A DNA stretch of 64,000 nucleotides from JAXMEB01 sp046348545 (GTDB lineage: Bacteria > Pseudomonadota > Gammaproteobacteria > Berkiellales > Berkiellaceae), in assembly GCA_046348545.1 (NCBI GenBank), contig JAXMEB010000003.1, forward strand, positions 434,001 through 498,000, in the 5' to 3' direction. The translations under genes were made by a program, and so were the position numbers. The notes under the pieces are model-generated. The model was not told where the DNA came from. It saw only the letters and a list, made by a program, of their open reading frames with translations, and made no database searches. Of the stretch, positions 56,405-64,000 are shown piece after piece; positions within the stretch are counted from its first letter, which is position 1; every line of letters begins with the position of its first letter.

Positions 56405-57574
56405 CTACAGTCGATACGTTAACGCCTTCAAATACTGAGACTCTGGGAGAAGCGGGTGAACGGGGTGGTCTTTATCAGCCCCTGATTTACGAAGCAAGTT
56501 AGCTTTACGGCCTGCTTGCGCGATACCCGCCTCAACGACTTCCTTGAAACGTTGGTGATCGGCATGATGAGAGCAAGACGCCATGAAGAATAGGCCGCCA
56601 GGTCTAACCACTTGGGCACAAAGGCGAGCTAGTTTCTGATAGCCACGCAGACCAGCCGCAATATGCTCCGATTGCTTAATAAAGGCCGGCGGATCCGCAA
56701 TCAGAATATCAAACTGTTTCCCGGCTTGTATGTAATCGGGTAGTAATTTAAACACATCTGCTTGCACAAAATCACAAACAGTGGCCAACTGATTTTGCTG
56801 TGCAGCTTGTTGAGCCAGCGCCAAAGCGTGGCCAGAGGCATCGACCAATGTGACCTGCCTTGCACCTTTTCTAGCAGCACTTAAGCCAAATCCGCCCATA
56901 TAGGTATACAAATCCAACACCCTTTTATCTTTTGATTTTTCTGCAAGCCATCGACGATTGTCTCGCTGATCAAAGAACCAACCTGTTTTCTGACTGTCAG
57001 AAGGGTTCGTTTCAAAATGCACCCCATTTTCTTCAAATTCGATTGGATCGGTCATCGAACCTAAATACGACTGCACTTCACGCGTTAAACCCTCTTTTTC
57101 TCTCAAGGGAACATCATCACGTAAAATAATGCGCGTTGGTTGAAGTACTGCTTTCAATGCCGGCAACCAGAATACTTTCAACTTTTCCATACCCGCTGTG
57201 CTCGTCTGACAAACCAGCGTTGAACCAAAACGATCAATAACCAGACCAGGCAACGCATCCGCTTCAGCATGCACCAAACGATAATAAGGCAAATTAAAAT
57301 ACTGTGAGCGATGTTGGAGTGCTTTAATGAATTTATGCTTAAAAAAAGTTTCATCGATGGTAGCATTAGAATCAAAAGACAACATCCGACAAGCCAACGC
57401 CGTCTTTGAATTGTAATAGCCAATCCCTAATCTTTTTCGATGATGAACCACCTGAACCAAATCCCCGGGTTCAAGCGAAGGATGCGTGGATTCTGTAATC
57501 GCACTCGCGTAGATCCACGGATACCCTTTGCGTAGTTTTAAGGCAGCTTGTTCTTTGATGGCTAAGAAATACAT
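56405..57574 (-). CDS. rlmI: 23S rRNA m5C1962 methyltransferase RlmI
   Basis: The 389-residue protein has an N-terminal PUA domain (LRKGYPWIYASAI, LEPGDLVQVV), a central EEH-like domain (VPLREKEGLTREVQSYLG), and a Rossmann methyltransferase with TGWFFDQRDNRRW, VLDLYTYMGGFGLSAARKGA, ILIADPPAFIKQ and the catalytic Cys in MASCSHH. It methylates C1962 of 23S rRNA. The gene stands alone, divergent from the aldehyde dehydrogenase. Confidence 0.93.
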   Translation of the reverse strand: MYFLAIKEQAALKLRKGYPWIYASAITESTHPSLEPGDLVQVVHHRKRLGIGYYNSKTALACRMLSFDSNATIDETFFKHKFIKALQHRSQYFNLPYYRLVHAEADALPGLVIDRFGSTLVCQTSTAGMEKLKVFWLPALKAVLQPTRIILRDDVPLREKEGLTREVQSYLGSMTDPIEFEENGVHFETNPSDSQKTGWFFDQRDNRRWLAEKSKDKRVLDLYTYMGGFGLSAARKGARQVTLVDASGHALALAQQAAQQNQLATVCDFVQADVFKLLPDYIQAGKQFDILIADPPAFIKQSEHIAAGLRGYQKLARLCAQVVRPGGLFFMASCSHHADHQRFKEVVEAGIAQAGRKANLLRKSGADKDHPVHPLLPESQYLKALTYRL

Positions 57575-57731
57575 ATCATGACAAAATCAGTGCTTATTAA
57601 ACGAGGCTCATTATACCGATCTAGCCATCATTCGAAAACAAAATACTAGCCATTTAGATGTAATTTCACCATAATTTCAATCAACGACTAGCTGCCCCAT
57701 TAAGCAAGCCAACAAAGACTGGGAGATCAAC

Positions 57732-59222
57732 ATGACATTACCCAAATATCAACACTATATCAACGGTAAATCTGTTGAACCCAGTAGTGGTGCATATTTT
57801 GAGTCCATCAATCCTTTTACTGCGAAGCCTTGGTGCTTGATTGCTAAGGGCAGCGAAGAAGATGTTGACCGTGCAGTGTCAGCAGCCCATGCTGCTTTTC
57901 ATTCGGGCGAGTGGCCTTCACTCACACCCACCCAGCGAGGCGCCTTATTGAGGAAATTGGGCGATCTCATTGCACTGAATGCAGATAGACTCGCGGAAAT
58001 TGAAGTGACGGACAACGGTAAACTCATCTCAGAGATGTCTGCACAATTGCATTATATCCCACAATGGTTCTATTACTACGGCGGGCTAGCCGATAAGATT
58101 GAAGGCAGCGTGCTGCCCATCGATAAAAAAGACGTTTTTAATTTTACAAGATACGAACCACTCGGTGTTATCGCCGCCATCACCCCGTGGAATTCACCAC
58201 TCATGATCACCAGCTGGAAAATGGCTCCTGCGCTTGCCGCTGGCAATACTGTGGTGATCAAGCCGTCTGAATTTACATCAGCCTCTATTTTAGAATTTGT
58301 AAAACTTGTCGAACAGGCAGGCTTTCCACCTGGCGTTGTCAATGTCGTCACTGGGTATGGTCATGAAATCGGTGATGCACTGATCAAACACCCTAAAGTT
58401 GCCAAACTGAGCTTCACAGGCGGGACTGCGACCGGAAAACATGTTTATCAAACCGCAGCAGCAAGCATTAAAAAAGTCAGCCTAGAATTAGGTGGGAAAT
58501 CGCCGAATATCGTATTCAGTGATGCCAACCTCGACAATGCAATAAAAGGTGTCATTTCAGGCATTTTCGCAGCTACCGGGCAAACCTGCATCGCAGGTTC
58601 TCGCTTACTGGTGCAGACTGATATCCATGATGAATTCGTCGATAAGCTGGTTGCATATGCTAAAACAGCAAAAATGGGTAATCCCCTCTCAAAGGAAACG
58701 CAAGTCGGTCCCATCACGACACAACCGCAATTTGAAAAAGTACTCAGTTATCTCGATGTCGCCAAACAAGATGGCGCAACCTGTGTGTTGGGCGGCGGCC
58801 GTGCAACACGACCAGAATGTGGTGAAGGTTGGTTTGTTGAACCCAGCATCTATACCGGTGTGCATAATACAATGCGCATCGCACAAGAAGAAATCTTTGG
58901 GCCTGTACTGTCGGTTATCCCCTTCAAAGATGCCGATGAAGCCGTCTCCATCGCTAATGATATCCTCTATGGTCTGGCGGCAGGCCTTTGGACGCAGGAT
59001 ATGCGTAAAGTGATTGAAATTCCAAAACGTCTTCAAGCGGGCACCGTGTGGGTCAATATGTATCGCGCGGTGAGTTATATTTCACCGTTCGGCGGATACA
59101 AACAATCTGGGATTGGGCGTGAAAGTGGACAAGATAGCATTTATGAATATTTACAACCCAAAAGCATCTGGATTTCAACCGCAGAAGAAACACCAAATCC
59201 TTTTATCATGCGATTGAAATAA
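57732..59222 (+). CDS. NAD(P)-dependent aldehyde dehydrogenase
   Basis: The 496-residue enzyme has the ALDH features: GVIAAITPWNSPLMITSWK, NTVVIKPSEFTSAS, SFTGGTATGKHV for cofactor binding, the catalytic Glu in VSLELGGKSPN and catalytic Cys in TGQTCIAGSRLL, and EEIFGPVLSVIPF. It is closest in style to betaine/semialdehyde-type dehydrogenases, but the substrate cannot be set from sequence. A GGGAG ribosome binding site precedes the ATG. Its stop is one base before the small GG-leader gene. Confidence 0.92.
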   Translation: MTLPKYQHYINGKSVEPSSGAYFESINPFTAKPWCLIAKGSEEDVDRAVSAAHAAFHSGEWPSLTPTQRGALLRKLGDLIALNADRLAEIEVTDNGKLISEMSAQLHYIPQWFYYYGGLADKIEGSVLPIDKKDVFNFTRYEPLGVIAAITPWNSPLMITSWKMAPALAAGNTVVIKPSEFTSASILEFVKLVEQAGFPPGVVNVVTGYGHEIGDALIKHPKVAKLSFTGGTATGKHVYQTAAASIKKVSLELGGKSPNIVFSDANLDNAIKGVISGIFAATGQTCIAGSRLLVQTDIHDEFVDKLVAYAKTAKMGNPLSKETQVGPITTQPQFEKVLSYLDVAKQDGATCVLGGGRATRPECGEGWFVEPSIYTGVHNTMRIAQEEIFGPVLSVIPFKDADEAVSIANDILYGLAAGLWTQDMRKVIEIPKRLQAGTVWVNMYRAVSYISPFGGYKQSGIGRESGQDSIYEYLQPKSIWISTAEETPNPFIMRLK

Positions 59223-59223
59223 C

Positions 59224-59592
59224 GTGAGAACATTAAGCACTCTAGAAACTCAGGTGGTCAACGGTGGCACCTGGCCAACCCCATCGCGAAACGTCTTAAT
59301 TGCAATGGGATTATCAGGTCTTTTGGGCGGAACCATCACAGCCAGCATCTCCTCAGTGCTCTCCCCCCTCACCACCGCCGTAGGCACTTTTGCAAGTGCT
59401 GCTGGGGGATGGATGGCTTGCAAACCGCATTATCCGCTTGAATATACGGCAGCTTGCGGCGGACTCGCTGGACTGAGTGGGTACCTATTAAGCGCCGCTT
59501 TTGTCCACACCGCGATTGTCGTCACTGGATTCGGATTGGGTGCAAGCGGCACCTATTATTACGCATTTAAGAACGGTTTATTAAACTTGTAA
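59224..59592 (+). CDS. Small protein with a double-glycine leader (bacteriocin-like)
   Basis: From GTG 59224 the protein is 122 residues. Its first 15 residues (MRTLSTLETQVVNGG) match the double-glycine leader consensus position by position: Leu -12, Ser -11, Glu -8, Val -4, Gly -2, Gly -1. Cleavage after Gly15 would leave a 107-residue Gly/Ala-rich, hydrophobic product with two or three helix-like stretches (VLIAMGLSGLLGGTITASIS, FVHTAIVVTGFGLGASG). Such leaders are processed by C39-peptidase ABC exporters, none of which is in the window. Alternatives are a small inner-membrane protein with a chance match. It is coupled to the dehydrogenase stop and overlaps the next gene's end by 12 bases. 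Confidence 0.65.
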   Translation: MRTLSTLETQVVNGGTWPTPSRNVLIAMGLSGLLGGTITASISSVLSPLTTAVGTFASAAGGWMACKPHYPLEYTAACGGLAGLSGYLLSAAFVHTAIVVTGFGLGASGTYYYAFKNGLLNL

Positions 59593-61617
59593 CCCCCGAT
59601 GACGCAACAAAGGTTCTATGCTGGGCTTTCGGCCTCGAAAGGCTTTAAATAGCTCAGCAGGCTCCTCTGAACCCCCTTGCTCTAAAATATGATGCAAGAA
59701 AGAACGGCCTGTGACCTGATTCATAACCCCTTCCTCTTCAAATCGTGAGAAAGCATCACTGGCTAAGACTTCAGCCCACAAATAACTATAATATCCCGCT
59801 GCATATCCGCCACTGAAGATATGCGAAAAACTATGTTGAAACCGATTGAAAGCAGGGGTCTTAATCACGCTAACCCTGTCTCTGACAGACTTCAAACACG
59901 CCGCAACTTGCGGGCCTTGGTGGGGCTGATAGTCATCATGCAACTTGAAATCAAAGAGGGCAAACTCTAGTTGGCGAATGAGCATCATGCCCGCTTGGAA
60001 GTTTTTGGCACGATTCAATTTTACCAACAATGCCTTTTCAATGGGTCGCCCCGTATCAATATGACTGGAGATAAGCTCAAGTGCCTCTTCCTGCCAACAC
60101 CAATTTTCAAAAAATTGACTGGGTAACTCTACGGCGTCCCATGGTACCCCATTGATCCCAGATACTTCCGCGTAATCCACTAACGTTAAAATATGATGGA
60201 GCGTATGCCCAAATTCATGAAAAAGCGTTTCGACTTCTTCATGCGTCAAGAGCGCTGGCTTATCCTCGGTGGGCGGCGTGAAGTTGCAAGTCAAATAAGC
60301 GACGGGTGTCTGAAGCCCTTCATCTCTTCTGAAGCGGATCCGACATTCATCCATCCAGGCACCACTTCGTTTTTGAGCCCTTGCAAATAAGTCAATGTAA
60401 AATTCCCCCCTCAGAGTATTGGATTCATCAAACGCCTCGTAGAGACGAACATCTGGATGCCACGTTGAAAAATGATGAACACGCTCAAAATGAATACCAT
60501 AAAGTTGTTTAACAATTGCAAACATCCCATCTAACACTTTCTCCAACGAAAAATAGGACTTAAGCTCTTCTTGTGAAATGTCATACAGTTTTCGCTTGAG
60601 CCTTTCACTGAAATAAGCGATATCCCAAGGCTCTAAGACAGTTTGTCCACAATCCTCTGCAGCAAACCTTTGCAGTTCTTGTATTTCCTTCTCAGCATAC
60701 GGTTTTGCTTTTTGAACCAGATCTTCTAAAAAGGCAATGACCTCTTTCGGATTTTTAGCCATTTTCCGCTCTAATGAAAGTGCAGCATAACTTGCATATC
60801 CCAAAAGATTTGCTTCCTGATGCCTCAAGGCAATAATATCTTCCATAATCTGAGTGTTATCAAATTGATTAGCCAATGGACCTTGATCAGAGGCTCTTGT
60901 CACGTAGGCTTCATACATTTTCGACCGCAATGCGCGGTTATCGCAATATGTCATGATGGCGTGAAAGCTCGGATAATCGAGCCCAAATCGAAAACCTGTT
61001 TTTCCGACTGCCTTTGCTTTTTCATGCGCCAATTGCAGGGCATCTTCTGTTAGACCAGCCAAATCAGCTTTGGAGTCAATATCCATGAAAAACCGATCCG
61101 TCGCATCTAGAATGTTTTCACTGAATTTATTTTGAAGTTGAGATAGCTTTTGCTCAATCTCAGCAAATTGCTTGCGCTTTTCTTCATCCAAGGACACGCC
61201 ACTTAATTTAAAGTCACGCAAAGCATGTTCAATGGCTTTTTGCTGTGCCTTATTGAGCTTAATGTACTCTGGGCTCTCTTTGAGATATTGAATGGCTTGA
61301 TAAAGCGTCTGATGCTGACCTAAAAAAGTATGGTAGTCTGTTAGCTTTGGTATGCAAGCATTGTAGGCTTTGCGCAAGGCTTCCGAATTCATGACCGCAT
61401 TGAGGTGCGAGACTGGCGACCAAGCCTGCTGCAACCTATCATTGAGTGCAGATAATGGCGCCATCAATGTCTCCCAGGTCTTTGGTTTTCGAGCTAATAG
61501 TGCTTCAAGGCCCTCCAAGTTGTCTTTAAGCAACTGCTCAATTGCGGGTTCAACGTAGTCAGGCTGAATGAGACTAAATTCGGGCAAACGATGCTTTTCA
61601 AGCAAAGGGTTTCTCAT
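59581..61617 (-). CDS. prlC: Oligopeptidase A (M3 family)
   Basis: The 678-residue cytoplasmic zinc peptidase degrades short peptides, including cleaved signal peptides. It has the M3 motif HEFGH in ETLFHEFGHTLHHI, with the third ligand Glu downstream in VPWDAVELPSQFFENW, and the C-terminal GYAAGYYSYLWAEVLASDAF signature. ATG 61617 is chosen over 61629 because GGAG lies 8-9 bases upstream and the N-terminus MRNPLLEKHRLPEFS matches the family. Confidence 0.95.
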   Translation of the reverse strand: MRNPLLEKHRLPEFSLIQPDYVEPAIEQLLKDNLEGLEALLARKPKTWETLMAPLSALNDRLQQAWSPVSHLNAVMNSEALRKAYNACIPKLTDYHTFLGQHQTLYQAIQYLKESPEYIKLNKAQQKAIEHALRDFKLSGVSLDEEKRKQFAEIEQKLSQLQNKFSENILDATDRFFMDIDSKADLAGLTEDALQLAHEKAKAVGKTGFRFGLDYPSFHAIMTYCDNRALRSKMYEAYVTRASDQGPLANQFDNTQIMEDIIALRHQEANLLGYASYAALSLERKMAKNPKEVIAFLEDLVQKAKPYAEKEIQELQRFAAEDCGQTVLEPWDIAYFSERLKRKLYDISQEELKSYFSLEKVLDGMFAIVKQLYGIHFERVHHFSTWHPDVRLYEAFDESNTLRGEFYIDLFARAQKRSGAWMDECRIRFRRDEGLQTPVAYLTCNFTPPTEDKPALLTHEEVETLFHEFGHTLHHILTLVDYAEVSGINGVPWDAVELPSQFFENWCWQEEALELISSHIDTGRPIEKALLVKLNRAKNFQAGMMLIRQLEFALFDFKLHDDYQPHQGPQVAACLKSVRDRVSVIKTPAFNRFQHSFSHIFSGGYAAGYYSYLWAEVLASDAFSRFEEEGVMNQVTGRSFLHHILEQGGSEEPAELFKAFRGRKPSIEPLLRHRGLQV

Positions 61618-61699
61618 GATCGGCTCCAAAAAATATTTATATGACTCACTATTTAATTTAAAGTTATCTTAATCATTATTTCTTAAATAGCGAATAGAT

Positions 61700-63625
61700 G
61701 TGAAGCAAATCCCCATGTTCTTTCTGAAACTAGTCATCCCCATGATGACCCTAGGCTGGTTAGTCCCCTCGTCTGCTTTGAGTGCCGCCGAAAATAATGA
61801 TGATAAAAAAATCTCTGAAATGGAGATGGATATAGGGCTGGACGCAGAGAAACCAACTTGTGAGTCAACTTATAAAAAGAAAAACTACGCCAGCGCTATT
61901 GACCTTTGTCTGAAGGCTGCCAGCGACAAAAATGCTGAAGCAATTGAGATCATTAGGGAGATTTATGATGCTACGGACGATAATATACGGGAAGATATCA
62001 AAAATTTAGCAAAATGGTATATCCAAGCCACCGTCGATAAACTACCTGAAGCGCAATTTAATCTCGGGGTCGCTTATACAAACGGATTAGGTGTCAGCAA
62101 AGATCCAAGCGAGGCTGTCAAATGGTACCAAATGGCTGCAGAGCAAAAATATGCAAACGCTCAGTACAATCTAGGCATTCTGTATCAAGGCAGTTTAGGC
62201 CTACCTAAAGAAGATAAACAAACTGTACATTGGTTCACTGAAGCGGCTAAACAATCCCATCGTGACGCACAAGTTGCCTTAGGACAAATCTACGCTGAAG
62301 GGAATGGGGTTCCCGCTAATCCGACAGAGGCTCTCAAATGGCTCCAAAAGTCAGCTGAACTTGGCTCGCCTGAAGGGCAATATTTATTAGCCATGATGTT
62401 TGCTCAAGGCAAAGGGATGCCACAAGATTTCAAAAACGCGGCAAAGTGGTTTCAAGCCTCAGCAGACAAAGGCTACGTTCCCTCACAATTGAATCTAGGT
62501 TTATTCTATTACAGAGGCCAAGGATTAGAGAAAGATTTAGTCAAAGCACTTGAATGGTACAAGAAAGCTGCTGAACAAGGAGATTCCGATGCGAGCACAC
62601 AGCTTGCAGACATGTATCGCCTAGGGGAAGGTACCCAGGCGGATCCGGTTCAAGCTGCGAAATGGTACTGGCAAGCGGCCAATAATGGCGATGCAGATGC
62701 TCAATTCTTTTTGGGCTTGATGTATTCGAAAGGGGAAGGCGTGCCGAAAAAGATGGATGAAGCCATCAAGTGGTATACTCAATCAGCAAATCAGGGCAAT
62801 GTAAAGGCGCTATTCAATCTAGCGATGCTCTATGAGGATGGCAAGGATGTGCCAAGAGACGTTAATGAATCAGTCAAATACTTCCGGCAAGCCGCTGAAC
62901 AGGGATTGCTAGAAGCTCAGCTCAATTTGGCAATTATTTACCGTAAAGGCGAAGGCGGAAAGCCTAATATGGAAGAGTCCATTAAATATTTCAAAATGGC
63001 TGCCGAACAAGGTGAAATTCAAGCTCAATTCGCACTTGGAAATATATTCATGAAGGGTGAAGGCATGCCTCAGAACTACGACGAAGCTGCGAGGTGGTAT
63101 AAATTAGCAGCTGAAAAGGGACATGTCCTAGCACAATTTAACTTAGGCAATTTTTATGAAAAAGGACTCGGTGTCCCTAAAGATGTCAATCAAGCTTTAA
63201 CATGGTATCAAAAGGCTGCTGATCAGAATAATGATCTTGCCTTATACAACATGGGCTTACTCTATTGGCAAGGCAAAGAGGTTCCTAAGGATCTCAATAA
63301 AGCTTTTCCACTCATCGATAAATCAGCAAAATTGGGACTAGCAGAAGCTCAATATTTGTTGGGCCTGATGTACTTCAAAGGCGAAGGTGTTCAACCGAAT
63401 TCAGTCAACGCTTATGCTTGGATACAAACGGCTATTCAATCAGGCTTCGAAAGCCCTGACTTCAAAAAAGAAGCCAATCAGACTGAAAAAATAGTTTTAG
63501 ATAAATTATCCAAGCAGCAAAAGACAGAGGCCTTAGCTGAAGCTAATAAGCTTATTAAGGAATACGTTAAAAAGAAAGCTGTTGCTGATAATGGGAATAT
63601 GATGAAAAATAAAATTGAGAAATAG
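61700..63625 (+). CDS. Secreted Sel1-repeat (tetratricopeptide-like) protein
   Basis: The 641-residue protein starts at GTG 61700 with a signal peptide (FFLKLVIPMMTLGWLVPSSA). From about residue 115 to 585 there are 13 consecutive 36-residue Sel1-like repeats of the form AQxxLGxxYxxGxGVPKDxxxAxxWYxKAAEQG; an imperfect one precedes them. The C-terminus is Lys/Glu-rich. Sel1 repeats form helical scaffolds for protein binding; in Legionella such proteins (LpnE, EnhC) aid host-cell entry, and in other bacteria they act in signalling. A periplasmic or secreted binding role is likely; the partner is unknown. Confidence 0.9.
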   Translation: MKQIPMFFLKLVIPMMTLGWLVPSSALSAAENNDDKKISEMEMDIGLDAEKPTCESTYKKKNYASAIDLCLKAASDKNAEAIEIIREIYDATDDNIREDIKNLAKWYIQATVDKLPEAQFNLGVAYTNGLGVSKDPSEAVKWYQMAAEQKYANAQYNLGILYQGSLGLPKEDKQTVHWFTEAAKQSHRDAQVALGQIYAEGNGVPANPTEALKWLQKSAELGSPEGQYLLAMMFAQGKGMPQDFKNAAKWFQASADKGYVPSQLNLGLFYYRGQGLEKDLVKALEWYKKAAEQGDSDASTQLADMYRLGEGTQADPVQAAKWYWQAANNGDADAQFFLGLMYSKGEGVPKKMDEAIKWYTQSANQGNVKALFNLAMLYEDGKDVPRDVNESVKYFRQAAEQGLLEAQLNLAIIYRKGEGGKPNMEESIKYFKMAAEQGEIQAQFALGNIFMKGEGMPQNYDEAARWYKLAAEKGHVLAQFNLGNFYEKGLGVPKDVNQALTWYQKAADQNNDLALYNMGLLYWQGKEVPKDLNKAFPLIDKSAKLGLAEAQYLLGLMYFKGEGVQPNSVNAYAWIQTAIQSGFESPDFKKEANQTEKIVLDKLSKQQKTEALAEANKLIKEYVKKKAVADNGNMMKNKIEK

Positions 63626-63662
63626 TTTTGAACATTCAACTCAGCATCGCTGAAGAAAAGCA

Positions 63663-63790
63663 TATACCCTTCACAGCTGAATTTTCGGGGTTGTTGCCTT
63701 CGCGATCCTCATTGCAGTCATGTACTTTGTGTACACTCCTGCGTCTCGAACGCTCGGCGCCTACCCGAAAAATCATCTGTTGTGGGTATA
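63663..63790 (-). repeat. 128-bp MITE copy (type A), reverse orientation
   Basis: Full-length copy beginning TATACCCTTCACAGCTGAAT and ending ATCATCTGTTGTGGGTATA, 37 bases after the Sel1 gene stop. The stretch from 63952 to the window end shows no gene. Confidence 0.9.
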
Positions 63791-63949
63791 GCTAATATAT
63801 ATACAAAGGAAACAGCCATGGTATAGTTTGTTTTCTGGATTCCCGCTTTCGCCGTGCCTACGCTAAAGCTTCGGCAGACTCGCGGGAATGACTACCTAAA
63901 TGTGATTTTAATTACACCTGGCAGCACTTGCAACTTCAGGGACACGCCC
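63663..63949 (-). mobile_element. Truncated IS5-derived element joined to a MITE
   Basis: In reverse orientation, the left end of the IS5-derived element (63791-63949, ending GGGACACGCCC followed by TA) is joined to a full MITE (63663-63790). The part beyond the MITE, with the transposase C-terminus, is missing. The internal palindrome is interrupted here by about 30 extra bases (GCCGTGCCTACGCTAAAGCT and onward), unlike the other two copies. Confidence 0.82.
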
Positions 63950-64000
63950 TAGTACTACAGTTGTAAATTAAGGAAGCTGCATTTCATTCCTTTGATAATG

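Overview
The window reads as chromosome of a moderately AT-rich gammaproteobacterium. Evidence is the S21-YqeY-DnaG-RpoD operon next to a tRNA-Ile(CAU), the ftsY-ftsE-ftsX cluster divergent from a pair of M16 peptidases and rsmD, the yhdP-nitrilase-tldD-pmbA run, and bioB-bioC. Several genes look host-associated: a eukaryote-type RhoGAP domain protein, a Sel1-repeat protein, a giant cell-surface adhesin and three large proteins of unknown family. A Legionellales/Coxiella-like lineage is the best guess, but this is inference; no rRNA or species marker is present.

Layout. 1-6845: yhdP (5' end outside the window), nitrilase, tldD, pmbA. 6845-7580: a nested mobile element, tRNA-Ile and a palindromic repeat. 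7578-12200 (minus): rpsU, yqeY, dnaG, rpoD. 12382-15602: tsaD, plsY, folB and a MidA-like methyltransferase. 15684-16458: a small repeat, a Phd/PIN toxin-antitoxin pair and a terminator. 16471-19864 (minus): an unknown coiled-coil protein and cca. 20202-31811: terC, rsmD, two M16 peptidases, ftsYEX, an aromatic amino acid permease, rsmJ, comF, bioB, bioC. 31954-32136: rmf. 32787-46105: one giant repeat adhesin locus whose middle (about 35.7-39.0 kb) is scrambled and frame-broken. 46182-48734: two unknown proteins. 48919-50881: a nested stack of mobile elements. 50881-53803 (minus): guanine deaminase, PhoD-like phosphatase, MscS channel. 54059-57574: RRM protein, GNAT protein, RhoGAP protein, rlmI. 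57732-63625: aldehyde dehydrogenase, a small double-glycine-leader protein, oligopeptidase A, Sel1 protein. 63663-63949: another nested element.

Three mobile layers can be separated. (1) A 124-bp MITE with imperfect inverted ends and a TA target duplication occurs about nine times; removing one copy with one TA restores the reading frame of a transposase remnant. (2) An IS5-family (IS427-like) derivative with GGGCGTGTCCC ends occurs three times; two copies sit inside TAG stop codons (pmbA, guaD), and the element's first G restores the stop. (3) A 1228-bp IS4-family element has a 9-bp duplication and a frameshifted transposase.

The most notable candidates are the RhoGAP-like protein (55118-56335), the adhesin with two complete seven-blade integrin-like propellers, the bacteriocin-like GG-leader protein (59224-59592), and the stop-codon-preserving insertions. 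All functional statements come from motif recognition by eye; no database search was run.
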